Notes: generated from the sequence alone by a model not told the origin. DNA of 18,415 nucleotides from JBPESN01 sp051710625 (GCF_051710625.1 NZ_JBPESN010000045.1:1-18415); one strand, 5' to 3'; positions 7,143-16,446 are shown, numbered from the stretch's first letter. Numbers and translations: made by a program.

Positions 7143-8210
7143 AGCTTGTCTGCGTTCTAGGTAACGGCCAATTGGGTCGGATGCTGCGGCAAGCCGGCGA
7201 GCCGCTGGGCATCGCGGTGTTTCCGGGCGGCCTCGATGTCGAACCCGCATCCGTCCCGTTCCAGCAAAGCGTGATCACCGCCGAAATCGCGCGCTGGCCA
7301 GAGACCGCCCTCAGCCACGAACTGGCGCGTCATAATGGTTTTGTCAACAGTGATATCTTTCCCCGGCTGGCCGACCGGTTAACGCAAAAGCAGCTGCTGG
7401 ATCAATTACGCCTGACAACCACCCCCTGGAAGCCGTTGACGGGCGCCGCCCAATGGCCGGAGGTGTTTGTTTCCTTCGGCAGTCTGGCGATTGTCAAACG
7501 CCGGGTGGGCGGCTATGACGGTCGCGGGCGATGGCGGCTTCATCCGGGTGACGAGGCCGCTCTACCTCAGGACTGCTACGGCACCTGCATCGTCGAGCAG
7601 GGGATCGCCTTTGACGGAGAAGTGTCGCTGGTAGGCGCCCGTTCCGCCGACGGGGCTTAGGTCTTTTACCCGTTGACCCATAATTTTCACCAGGATGGCA
7701 TTCTGCGCGCAAGCGTCGCGTTTCCCACTCCGGACAGCGGCCTGCAACGGCAGGCGGGAACTATGCTCGGCGCTATCCTGCACGAACTGGATTATGTCGG
7801 CGTGATGGCGATGAAGTGTTTTATCGTCGGCGATCGGCTGCTCATCAATGAACTGGCGCCGCGGGTGCATTAACAACGGCCACTGGACGCAAAACGGCGC
7901 CTCCATCAGTCAATTTGAGCTGCATTTGCGCGCCATTCTGGGGCTGCCACTGCCGGCGCTGGTCGTCATCACGCCCGCGGTGATGGTGAATGTGATTGGC
8001 AGCGAGGTGAACACCGACTGGCTGGCGGACCCGCTGCTCCATTTGCATTGGTACGAAAAAGAGGTCCGCGCCGGGCGCAAGGTCGGGCACCTGAACCTGT
8101 GCCATCCCGATGGCGCGGCGCTCAGCCGCAGTCGGCAGCAGTTGATGACGCTGTTGCCGGGGGATTATGAAAACGGCATCCGCTGGGCGAGACAAACACT
8201 GGCAGACTGA
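7139..8210 (+). pseudogene. purK: N5-carboxyaminoimidazole ribonucleotide synthase PurK, inactivated
   Basis: PurK is the ATP-grasp enzyme that carboxylates AIR using ATP and bicarbonate, the step before PurE. The N-terminus MKLVCVLGNGQLGRMLRQAG and the ATP-grasp segments AIVKRRVGGYDGRGRW, CIVEQGIAFDGEVSLVGAR and LLINELAPRVH are easy to recognise. TAG at 7658-7660 interrupts the ATP-grasp domain, just before VFYPLTHNFHQDGIL. A one-base insertion near 7871 follows RVH; the C-terminal part (NGHWTQNGASISQFELHLRAI) is read in the next frame to TGA 8208-8210. The start overlaps the purE stop as ATGA, so the operon layout is preserved. With both genes broken, the AIR-to-CAIR step encoded here is lost. 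Confidence 0.92.
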
Positions 8211-8218
8211 GGATGGCT

Positions 8219-8242
8219 CCGCCGGGCAGTCCTGCCCGGCGG
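8219..8242. terminator. Hairpin between convergent purK and icd
   Basis: CCGCCGGGCA and TGCCCGGCGG form a perfect 10-bp GC-rich stem with loop GTCC. It lies between the purK stop (8210) and the icd stop (8252). There is only a short T-rich stretch (TTGCTTATT) on the plus side and no long T run, so it may act as a modest terminator for both directions. Confidence 0.65.
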
Positions 8243-8251
8243 CCTTGCTTA

Positions 8252-10483
8252 TTAGGCTTTCACCGCCTGTAGCGCTGCGTTAAGCGTGGCGCTCGGACAC
8301 ATGGCTTTGCTGGCCAGCGCCGGATTCGGGTGGTAATAGCCGCCGATATCCACCGCGTGGCCCTGTACCTGATTCAGCTCCGCTACAATCTTTTGCTCAT
8401 TGTCTGCCAGGGTACGGGCAAGAGCGGTGAACTGCTGCTGCAGCGCCGGATCGTCGTTTTGCTCCGCCAGCGCCAGCGCCCAGAAGAGCGCCAGATAGAA
8501 ATGACTACCGCGGTTGTCCAGCTCGCCCGTTCTGCGGGACGGCGATTTGTTGGCGTCGAGGAATTTGCCGGTGGCCTGATCCAGCGTTTTCGCCAGCACT
8601 TTCGCCTTGCTGTTACTGCCCCTGATACCAACATGCTCCAGCGAAGCGGCCAGCGCCAGGAATTCTCCCAGCGAGTCCCAGCGCAGATGGTTTTCCTGCA
8701 CAAACTGCTGCACGTGTTTCGGCGCGGAGCCGCCGGCGCCGGTTTCAAACAGGCCTCCACCGGCCATGAGCGGTACGATTGAGAGCATTTTGGCGCTAGT
8801 CCCCAACTCCATAATCGGGAACAGGTCCGTCAAATAGTCGCGCAACACGTTGCCGGTTACCGAGATAGTGTCCTTGCCCGCGCGAATACGGTCGATGGAG
8901 AACCGCGTGGCCTCCACCGGCGACATGATGCGGATATCGAGCCCGTGCGTATCGAAGTCCTGCAGATAACGCTGCACCTTCTCAATCATGCGCGCATCAT
9001 GTGCACGGGCCGGATCGAGCCAGAATAGCGCCGGCGTGTTGGATTCACGGGCGCGATTGACCGCCAGCTTCACCCAATCCTGAATCGGCGCATCTTTAGC
9101 CTGGCACATACGCCAGATGTCCCCTGCTTCGACCGGATGCGTCAGCAGCACATTACCCGCTTCGTCGGCGACCTGCACCACCCCGTCAGTCGGAATCTGG
9201 AAGGTCTTGTCATGCGAGCCGTACTCTTCAGCCTTTTGCGCCATCAAACCGACGTTCGGCACGCTGCCCATGGTCGTGGGATCGAAGGCGCCATGCCGTT
9301 TGCAATCCTCAATCACCGCCTGATAAACGCCGGCATAGCAGCGGTCGGGAATGATGGCTTTAGTATCATGCGGTTGGCCGTCAGGCCCCCACATTTTGCC
9401 GGAATCGCGGATCATCGCCGGCATTGAGGCGTCAACGATCACATCGCTTGGTACATGCAAATTGGTGATACCTTTATCGAAATTCACCATGGCCAGCGGC
9501 GGACGCTCGGTATACAGCGCATCAATAACCTGTGTGATTTCCACCTGTTCCTCGGCCGGCAATTCTTTGATTTTGGCGTACAAATCGCCGATGCCGTTGT
9601 TGGCGTCAAAGCCCAGCGTTTTCAATTTATCGTTATAGCGGGCCAGCACGTCTTGATAAAATTCCGACACCACGATACCGAACATAATCGGATCGGACAC
9701 TTTCATCATGGTGGCTTTCAAATGCAGCGATAGCAGAACGCCCTGCCGTTTGGCATCGGTAATCTGCTGCGCGATAAAGCTGCTCAGGGCCTTTTTGCTC
9801 ATTACCGCGGCGTCGATGATTTCGCCGCTGTTGACCGCGGTTTTAACTTTCAGCACCTGCTTGGCGCCATCGCGGCCGATGAGCGTGATACTCACGTTGC
9901 CGTCGCGTTCAATCAGCGCGGATTTCTCGCTGCCGTAAAAATCGCCCTCTTGCATATGAGCGACGTGGGAGAGAGATGACGACGTCCATGCGCCCATGCG
10001 ATGCGGGTGCTTACGGGCGTAATTCTTCACCGACAGCGGCGCGCGGCGATCGGAGTTACCTTCGCGCAAAACCGGGTTCACCGCGCTGCCTTTGATTTTG
10101 TTATAGCGGGTTTTGGCCTCTTTTTCCGCGTCGGATTTCGGCTCGTCGGCATAATCTGGCACCCCATATCCCTGCGCCTGCAGCTCTTTAATGGCGGCCT
10201 TCAACTGCGGCAGCGACGCACTGATATTTGGCAGTTTAATGATATTGGCTTGCGGCGTAACCGCCAGTTGGCCCAGTTCCGCCAGATGATCCGACAGACG
10301 CTGATCCGATTGCAGATGTTCCGGGAAATTGGCGAGGATACGCCCTGCCAGCGAAATATCACGGGTCTCGATGGCGATCCCCAAGGATTGGGTGAAGGCA
10401 CGGATAATAGGCAGCAGCGAGTAAGTCGCCAGCGCCGGGGCTTCATCAGTGAGCGTATAGATAGTCTTGGACGTCGTAGTCAT
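8252..10483 (-). CDS. icd: NADP-dependent isocitrate dehydrogenase, monomeric type
   Basis: This enzyme oxidatively decarboxylates isocitrate to 2-oxoglutarate, producing NADPH in the TCA cycle. At 743 residues with no interruption it matches the monomeric class known from Azotobacter, Vibrio and Corynebacterium, not the dimeric enzyme of about 416 residues encoded by E. coli icd. Recognisable segments are KGSAVNPVLREGNSDRRAP (S133, N136, R140 and R146 line up with substrate-binding residues I recall for this class), HPHRMGAWTSSSLSHVAHM, LKATMMKVSDPIMFG, LFETGAGGSAPKHVQQF and DNRGSHFYLALFWA. The ATG at 10483 is preceded by GAGGAG. It lies between purK and ybbP, a site where E. coli has no such gene, so it was probably inserted in an ancestor or lost elsewhere. 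It is the only undamaged gene between the ASCH gene and the right edge. Confidence 0.94.
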   Translation of the reverse strand: MTTTSKTIYTLTDEAPALATYSLLPIIRAFTQSLGIAIETRDISLAGRILANFPEHLQSDQRLSDHLAELGQLAVTPQANIIKLPNISASLPQLKAAIKELQAQGYGVPDYADEPKSDAEKEAKTRYNKIKGSAVNPVLREGNSDRRAPLSVKNYARKHPHRMGAWTSSSLSHVAHMQEGDFYGSEKSALIERDGNVSITLIGRDGAKQVLKVKTAVNSGEIIDAAVMSKKALSSFIAQQITDAKRQGVLLSLHLKATMMKVSDPIMFGIVVSEFYQDVLARYNDKLKTLGFDANNGIGDLYAKIKELPAEEQVEITQVIDALYTERPPLAMVNFDKGITNLHVPSDVIVDASMPAMIRDSGKMWGPDGQPHDTKAIIPDRCYAGVYQAVIEDCKRHGAFDPTTMGSVPNVGLMAQKAEEYGSHDKTFQIPTDGVVQVADEAGNVLLTHPVEAGDIWRMCQAKDAPIQDWVKLAVNRARESNTPALFWLDPARAHDARMIEKVQRYLQDFDTHGLDIRIMSPVEATRFSIDRIRAGKDTISVTGNVLRDYLTDLFPIMELGTSAKMLSIVPLMAGGGLFETGAGGSAPKHVQQFVQENHLRWDSLGEFLALAASLEHVGIRGSNSKAKVLAKTLDQATGKFLDANKSPSRRTGELDNRGSHFYLALFWALALAEQNDDPALQQQFTALARTLADNEQKIVAELNQVQGHAVDIGGYYHPNPALASKAMCPSATLNAALQAVKA

Positions 10484-10789
10484 TTATTACGTTAACTCCT
10501 CTCTCTCATAGCGATTACAACTATCTGAAGAGTGCCGAACCGTTGCGTTCACCGTTGACACCCATTGAAAGCATAAGCGGAAACGCGGGTTTTCCGGATA
10601 ACACTTCCTGGTGCTAAGTAGGCAGAGTGAATCTGCGAAGTGGCGGAGATCGCTGGTTGATAACCTTTGCGTGATTGGCGGACCTATTTACATTGTAGTG
10701 TGATGCCAGGCCGTTACTGTGCAGCATGCGGCCGGGCCCTGTCAACCAGATTATCACTCTGCTAATTATTTTTTGTTGCAATAATGTTC
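10484..10789. other. Intergenic region between icd and ybbP
   Basis: About 300 bases between the icd start and the ybbP stop, both on the minus strand. It holds the icd ribosome binding site (GAGGAG on the minus strand just before the ATG) and presumably the icd promoter. TGTAAT on the minus strand near 10513-10518 resembles a -10, but I see no matching -35. A minus-strand open frame at 10614-10955 has no recognisable content and mostly overlaps ybbP. Nothing else is supported. Confidence 0.4.
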
Positions 10790-12264
10790 TCATAGTGTAA
10801 ACGCCCAGCCAAAATCCTGACCAATTTGCCCTCTTCTCTGCAGCAGAGGGGCTCCAAGCAGGGTACTGAGCAGCGACAAGACCAGCATACCGCTGAGCGG
10901 CAGTGCCCACCAAAGATAAGGATCTGGTCTGGCGGGAAAATCGAACACCCGCCACTGCAACAGCATCAGCGCCGCCTCGGCGCCGATAGCGGTGACCGCC
11001 CCTGCGACCAGTCCCAGTAAGGCGAATTCATTCCACAATGTCGCGCGCAGCAACTTGCGGCTGGCGCCCAATGTCCGGTAAACCACCAATTCCTGCTGAC
11101 GCTGGCGCATGCCGACCTGCACCTGCGCCATTAACAGCAGCCCGCCGCATAGCAGCACCAATATCACCATAATTTCCAGCGCCCGGCTAACCTGTTGCAA
11201 CACCTGGCTTATCTGCTGCAGCATCGCGCCGATATCCAGCAGGCTCAGCGTAGGAAATTGGCGCGTCAACTGGGTTACCCATTGTTCGTTACCGTGGTAG
11301 CGAAAACTGGTCAGGCAGGTTTGCGGCTGCCCGTCCAGTCCTCCCTGCGGAAAGATGAAGAAAAAATTTGGCCGCAGACTTTCCCAATCCACTTTCCGTA
11401 GACTGGATACCGTGGCGGTAAAAGATTGGGTGTCGCCGGTGAAGGTCATAACGATCACCGATGCCGACGCCCAGATCGTTCGCCACGCCCTGTTCCATTG
11501 AAACCTCTCCCGCGCGCGGCCACCAGCGCCACACTATAGCGGGCTGGGAGACCCACCAGCCACAACAGTAATCCCAGCACCGCCGGCAGGTAATAGCGCA
11601 GCGGCCAGACGGCCGATAACGCATCGCGGCGCAATACGCGCAGCGGACGGGTGGCGAGCAGTTGCCGGTAAGGACGCAACCCCACCAACAACGCGATCAC
11701 GGCCAATGACCCTAACGACCACACCCAGGGCCATACGCCGGCGGGCGGAAGTTTATCCGGCAATACCGGCGCCAGAAGTTTTATCAGCAACGCCTCGAAC
11801 GCCAGACTGATAACGGCGCCGCTTATGGCCGAGAAAACCAGCAGCGCCAGCAGCCGCGGCGCCACCAGCACCTCTCCCGCTGGCGGGCGCAAATTGGCCG
11901 GTCGGGTCATCAAAGCGCCATACAGCGGGTAGTTGCCGTCGGCGGCGTTGACCCAAGCCAGTTGCGCCGCGTCGCCGGCAAAGGTCATGGTCATAAATGT
12001 CAATTGCCGGCTGAGCGTCAGTCCGTCGGCGGCGGCCTGGGAGAGCTAACGTTCATCCACCGGCCGGGCCGCGCGCAATACCCGATCGCCGCCCAGAAAA
12101 TCACGGCTTTGCTGGTTTAGCTCTTTTTCCATTCGATCGCTAAGCGTTCCCGGCGCCAGCACGCAGGCTACCGACAACGTCAACGCCAGCACCAGCGCCA
12201 GCGCCAGCCAAACGATTAACATGGAGGGGGTTCGCCATTCGCGTTAGAACCAGCGAGCTATCAT
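10790..12264 (-). pseudogene. ybbP: ABC transporter permease YbbP, heavily degraded
   Basis: YbbP is a large FtsX/MacB-type inner-membrane permease that pairs with the YbbA ATPase; E. coli YbbP is about 800 residues. The start overlaps the ybbA stop as ATGA (12261-12264). TAA at codon 7 (12244-12246) falls at a Trp in E. coli, and so does TAG at codon 73 (12046-12048). After APRLLALL the sequence jumps in frame to FSAISGAVISLAFEALLIKL, skipping roughly 170 residues. A second jump after LLLWLVGL removes about 190 more and changes frame before GEVSMEQGVANDLGVGIGD. A further shift near 11458 precedes the well-kept C-terminal part (SLRKVDWESLRPNFFFIFP, AQVQVGMRQRQQELVVYRTLGA). A six-base repeat at 12185-12208 lengthens the first membrane helix by about six residues. 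It is plainly non-functional. Confidence 0.93.
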
Positions 12265-12960
12265 GCCACTTTCTTCAACCGGCGGCCGTCCTGCAGACGC
12301 AGTCGGCGTTCACAGCGCGCGGCCAGTTGCCGGTCGTGCGTTACCAGAATCAGGGTAGTGGCGAAATCCCGGTTCAGACTGAACAGCTCATCGGCGATGA
12401 GATCGCCGGTGGCGCGGTCCAGATTGCCGGTCGGTTCATCGGCGAACAGAATCTGCGGCCAGCCGCTGAAGGCGCGCGCCAGCGCGACCCGCTGCTGCTC
12501 GCCGCCGGAGAGTTGCGCCGGCAAATGGGACAAGTGCTTTCCCAGTCCTAGCTGCGTTAACAGGGCCACCACCTGTTCGCGGCTTTGGCGCTCCCCCTCA
12601 CCTCTGAGCAGCGCCGGTAACTGGATGTTCTCCAACGCCGTCAGGGTGGGTACCAGCATGAACGACTGAAAAACGAAGCCGATATGACGGGCGCGCCGCG
12701 CTGCGCGGCGCGGCGCGGCGTTCTTCATTCAACGCCGTCAAATCGTGCCCCAACAAATGCACGACACCGTCGCTACAGTCGTCGAGCCCGGCCAGGATCC
12801 CGAGCAGCGTCGACTTACCGGAACCGGACTCGCCAATCAGCGCTATTGTTTGCGCGGGTTTGACAACCAGCTCAACTCCGGTAAGGATGGAGATATGGTG
12901 TTCACCCTGACCGACGTGCTTACTAAGATGATGAACTTCAAGAACGTTTTCCGCTGGCAT
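12261..12960 (-). pseudogene. ybbA: ABC transporter ATPase YbbA, frameshifted
   Basis: YbbA is the ATPase partner of YbbP, of the LolD/MacB type. The N-terminal half (MPAENVLEVHHLSKHVGQGE, Walker A GESGSGKST at IALIGESGSGKSTLLGILAG) and the C-terminal half (HIGFVFQSFMLVPTLTALEN, ABC signature LSGGEQQRVALARAF, Walker B ILFADEPTGNLD, H-loop LVTHD) are conserved but in different frames. The break is at a GC-only stretch holding CGGCG three times (plus strand 12706-12720). Compared with E. coli the segment between NEE and HIGF is 10 bases too long, which fits two extra pentamer units. This is the only lesion I find in ybbA. The 5' end overlaps divergent tesA by 33 bases, as in E. coli. Slippage might restore the frame in some cells, but its partner ybbP is destroyed. 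Confidence 0.9.
12706..12720. repeat. CGGCG pentamer, three tandem copies, inside ybbA
   Basis: Three uninterrupted CGGCG units lie exactly at the ybbA frameshift. Two extra units (10 bases) would account for the length difference from E. coli YbbA and for the change of frame. Confidence 0.75.
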
Positions 12961-13566
12961 TTCCCTTTCCTTATTCTGTTGAGTCTGGTGAGCGTACGGG
13001 CGCTGGCTGCCGATACGCTTTTGGTTCTGGGCGACAGTCTGAGCGCCGGTTACCGGATGGCCGGCGCTCGTGCCTGGCCCGCGCTGTTGGCCGCGCGCTG
13101 GCAGCAGGACGATAACGCCATCAACGTGGTCAACGCCAGCATCAGCGGTGATACCGCCACCCAGGGCGCAGCACGTCTGCCGGCGCTGCTGCGCCAGCAT
13201 AAGCCACGCTGGGTGGTCATCGAGCTGGGCGGGAATGATGGTCTGCGCGGTCTCCCACCGCCGCAAATAGAACAAGATTTGGTCAAATCGATTACCTTAA
13301 GCCAATAGGCGGGCGCGCAGCCGCTACTGATGCAGATTCGCCTGCCACCAAATTACGGCAAGCGTCATACGGAAACCTTCAGCACCATTTATCCCAGGCT
13401 AGCGACCCGGTTTTTCGTTTCTTTAATATTGTTCTTTATGGAACATATCTATCTGCGTCCGGAGTGGATGCAGGATGACGGCATTCATCCCAATCCGGAC
13501 GCCCAGTTCTTCATCGCGCAATGGATGGCAGACCGCCTGCTGCCCTTACTTAAACATGAATCATAG
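12928..13566 (+). pseudogene. tesA: Acyl-CoA thioesterase I / lysophospholipase L1, interrupted by one stop
   Basis: TesA is a periplasmic SGNH/GDSL hydrolase that cleaves acyl-CoA thioesters and lysophospholipids. The N-terminus MMNFKNVFRWHFPFLILLSL is a signal peptide with a likely cut after RALA, before ADTLL. The catalytic Ser block (LVLGDSLSAGYRM), the Gly and Asn blocks (ASISGDT, ELGGNDGLRG) and the Asp-His block (DDGIHPNPDAQ) are all present and in one frame. A single TAG at 13306-13308 lies between them and aligns opposite a variable position, probably a former CAG. The upstream product would lack the Asp-His pair and be inactive. This is the least damaged gene of the cluster: one base change, or readthrough, would restore it. 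The ATG at 12928 matches the E. coli start and overlaps ybbA. Confidence 0.88.
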
Positions 13567-13582
13567 GCAAGGAGAGCAAAAG

Positions 13583-14373
13583 TTGAATAAAGTTATGCAA
13601 AAAGCCGTGTTGATTACCGGTTGCTCCAGCGGTATCGGCCTGGCGGCAGCCCGCTATTTGCGTGCGCTTGACTACCGGGTATTGGCCGCCTGCCGTCAGG
13701 CGCAGGACGCGGCGCGGCGGGCGGCGGAGGGTTTTGAGGCGCTGGCGCTGGATTTGGACGATCCTGCAAGCGTTGACGCCGCCGCCGATGAGGTGCTACG
13801 GTTGACCGGCAGCCGGCTGTACGGGCTGTCCAACAATGCCGGTTACGGCATGTACGGTGCGCTGGCAACCCTCGGTCGTCGCCAGTTAGAACAGCAATTT
13901 TCCGCCAATCTGTTCGGCATTCATCAATTGACCCAGCGGCTGCTGCCTGCCATGGTACCTCATGGCGAGGGGCGGATTATTCAAACCAGCTCGGTCATGG
14001 AGCTCATTTGCACGCCGGGCCAGGGTGCCTACACCGCCTCCAAATTCGCCCTGGAAGCGTGATCGAATACGCTACGCATGGAGTTGCACGGCAGCGGCGT
14101 GCAGGTCAGCCTGATTAAACCGGGTCCGATCGCCACGTCCTTTAGCGCTAACCTGACCCATATCTGGACGGACCAGCGGGTGACCAACCCCAGCATCGCC
14201 CGGCGCTTTACCCTGCCGCCAGAGGCCGTGTTGCCGAAATTAAGCCATGCGCTGGAAAGCCCCCCCGGGCCAGATTACGTTATCCGATTACCCTGGTGGC
14301 GCACGCTATGACATGGCTGCGTCGCTGCCTGCCCGGGCGCTGGCTGGATTGGCTTTTACGCGGCAAGCATTGA
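13583..14373 (+). pseudogene. ybbO: Short-chain dehydrogenase/reductase YbbO, inactivated
   Basis: YbbO is an NADP-dependent SDR, reported in E. coli to reduce aldehydes. The cofactor motif VLITGCSSGIGLAAARYL, the NNAGYGMYG motif and the catalytic YTASKFALEA (Y and K four apart) are present. A TGA at 14060-14062 follows at once, where the family has Trp (ALEAWSDALRME in E. coli). The downstream half (NTLRMELHGSGVQVSLIKPGP, IARRFTLPPEAV) is in frame after the stop. A second frameshift near 14275 then puts the natural end (LRRCLPGRWLDWLLRGKH) in another frame, ending TGA 14371-14373. TTG at 13583 is taken as start because AGGAG precedes it; an ATG at 13556 inside tesA and one at 13595 are alternatives. 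It was probably co-transcribed with tesA. Confidence 0.88.
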
Positions 14374-14424
14374 AGCGCGGCATCGCCGCCTCCATGTTTT
14401 GCCAAAACCATTGAGAGAAATTGC

Positions 14425-15283
14425 ATGTTAAACGCCACGGTAGTTGAAATTAACGAAACCAACCTGCAGCAAACGCTGGAGCAATCCATGCAGGTACCGG
14501 TGCTGTTCTATTTCTGGTCCCAGCGTAGCCCGCACTGCGAACAGTTGACGCCGGTGCTGGACAAGCTGGCGCAGGAATACGCCGGCCAATTTGTGCTGGC
14601 AAAAGTCAATTGCGATGAACAGCAACACATCGCGCCCCAGTTCGGTCTGCGTGCCATCCCCACCGTGTATCTGTTTAAGGATGGCCAGCCGCTGGACGGT
14701 TTTCAAAGCCCGCAGCCGGAAGACGCCGTGCGCGAACTGTTGACCTGCGCCCTGCCCGATCCTGCCGAGCTGCAATTACAAGAGGCCGCGGCGCTGGCTG
14801 GTACAGGCGGGAGATTTCGCCGGGGCGCTGCCGCTTTTGAAAGCATTATGACAGGAACCCAAACCCGCCAGCGAGGCCGGTCTGTTGCTGGCGGAAACCT
14901 ATCTGCAGTTGAATCGTCCCGACGATGCGCAAGCGGTGTTGGACTAGTTCCCGTTGCAGGATAAAGATACCCGTTACCAGGGTATGCTGGCACAGATCGA
15001 GCTGCTGCGTCAGGCGGCGGACACCCCGGAAATTCCGCAATTGCAGCAGCAGGTGCACAATGCGCTGCACGATGCCACGTTGCCGGTGCAGTTGGCCCTA
15101 CAGCTTCATCAAGTAGACCGTAATGAGGAAGCGCTGGAGCTGTTGATGGGGCATTTGAAAACCGATCTCGGCGCCGCCGGCGGCGATGCGCGTAAAATAT
15201 TGATGGATATTCTGGCGGCACTGGGCACCAACGAGGCCTTGGCGGGCAAATACCGTCGCCAACTCTATTCCCTGTTGTATTGA
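14425..15283 (+). pseudogene. ybbN: Thioredoxin-like co-chaperone YbbN (CnoX), inactivated
   Basis: YbbN/CnoX has an N-terminal thioredoxin fold and C-terminal TPR-like repeats and protects proteins from oxidative aggregation, working with GroEL and DnaK. The thioredoxin domain is intact: VLFYFWSQRSPHCEQLTPVL, with SxxC in place of CxxC as in E. coli, and FGLRAIPTVYLFKDGQPLDG. At 14793-14800 a GCTG unit is duplicated, shifting the frame at the domain boundary. In the corrected frame a TGA at 14849-14851 (probably former Trp) and a TAG at 14945-14947 follow. The rest (PLQDKDTRYQGMLAQIELL, HQVDRNEEALELLMGHL, KYRRQLYSLLY) is well preserved to TGA 15281-15283. A stable thioredoxin domain alone could in principle be made, but the TPR part cannot. 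Confidence 0.9.
14793..14800. repeat. GCTG tandem duplication inside ybbN
   Basis: GCTG occurs twice in a row exactly where the ybbN reading frame is lost. Removing one copy restores the frame into VQAGDFAGALPLL, which is the family sequence at this point. Confidence 0.8.
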
Positions 15284-15296
15284 TTCTTTCTGCAAG

Positions 15297-15328
15297 GCAG
15301 GTGCGCCGCCCGGATCGCCTGCTTTTTT
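15297..15328 (+). terminator. Intrinsic-type terminator after ybbN
   Basis: GCAGG (15297-15301) and CCTGC (15318-15322) can pair around a 16-base GC-rich loop, followed directly by TTTTTT (15323-15328). It sits 14 bases after the ybbN stop, so it would end the tesA-ybbO-ybbN transcript. The stem is short. Confidence 0.6.
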
Positions 15329-15544
15329 CTGCCGGTTTTATCCCGCCACCGGCGACCAAAAGAGCAAAAAACGCGCCCGCCGCTTTGTAACCGTTATGAT
15401 CCCGTCCCTTTTATTGTGCGAATCACTGTAACCTGGCGCGCTTTGCTGTATCTTCTCTTTTACGACACGCGACCCGCCGCAAAAAACAAGATGGCGGCCC
15501 GGTGCGTTATCCTCTGGAAATGAAAAGGACCTTCACCTATCTTA

Positions 15545-16446
15545 ATGGTCATTCCCGTTCTGGTCGTGCTCGCCCTTATCGTGGTCGCCACGGGTATCAA
15601 GATCGTGCCGCAGGGCTACCAATGGACGGTGGAGCGATTCGGCCGCTTTACGCAGGCGCTGAAGCCTGGTCTGAATCTGGTAGTGCCGTTTATGGACCGC
15701 ATCGGCCGTAAAATTAACATGATGGAACAGGTGCTGGATATCCCTTCCCAGGAAATCATCTCTAAGGATAACGCCAACGTCACTATCGACGCCGTCTATT
15801 TTATCCAGGTGGTGGATGCCGCGAGCGGCGCGTATGAAGTCAGCAATCTCGAGCAGGCGATCCTCAACCTGACCATGACTAATATCCGCACGGTGCTTGG
15901 CGCCATGGAGCTGGACGAAATGCTGTCCCAGCGCGACAGTATCAACGTCCAGCTGCTGCAAATCGTCGACAAGGCGACCAATCCCAGTCACACGCGTCAA
16001 GATCCGCAATGTGCGGCCGCTGGCGGAGATGATTGCGGCGATGAACGCCCAGATGAAAGTGGAGCGAACCAAGCGCGCCGATATTCTGGAGGCGGAGGGG
16101 GTGCGCCAGGCGGCCATTCTGCGCGCGGAGAAGGAAAAACAGTCGCAGATCCTGAAAGCCGAGGGCGAGCGGCAGTCGGCGTTTTTGCAGGCCGAGGCCC
16201 GGGAGCGCGACGCCGAAGCAGGGAAGCGCGGCCACGCAGATGGTCTCCGAGGCGATCGCTGGCGGTAATATCCAGGCGATCAATTACTTCGTGGCGCAGA
16301 AATACACCGATGCGTTGCAAAAAATCGGCTCCGCCAACAACAATAAAGTCATTATGATGCCGCTGGACGCCAGTAACCTCCAGGGCGCCATTGGCGGGAT
16401 TGCTGAACTGATTAATGAGAGTAAATCCGGTCGGAGCAAGGGATGA
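15545..16446 (+). pseudogene. qmcA: SPFH/Band-7 membrane protein QmcA, frameshifted
   Basis: QmcA is an inner-membrane SPFH (stomatin-like) protein anchored by one N-terminal helix, here VIPVLVVLALIVVATGIKIV. The SPFH domain follows (PQGYQWTVERFGRF, LVVPFMDRIGRKINMMEQVLDIPSQE, MTNIRTVLGAMELDEMLSQRD). After KATNP at 15985 about 11 bases are missing; E. coli has WGIKVTRIEI here. The sequence VTRVKIRNVRP continues in another frame. A second shift near 16220, within AEARERDAEA, leads into the last frame (MVSEAIAGGNIQAINYFVAQKYTDAL to GGIAELINES). The stop TGA 16444-16446 overlaps the ybbJ start as ATGA, showing the original operon. The coiled-coil part after the SPFH domain is lost in the N-terminal frame, so the gene is taken as dead. 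Confidence 0.92.

Noticed and set aside
8330..8782. Plus-strand open frames opposite icd (also 9137-9427, 9455-9733 and 10001-10495)
   Set aside because: All are shadows of the intact 743-codon icd gene on the minus strand, with no independent motif or ribosome binding site.
10614..10955. Minus-strand open frame of 113 codons between icd and ybbP
   Set aside because: It overlaps the conserved C-terminus of ybbP in another frame and has no recognisable content.
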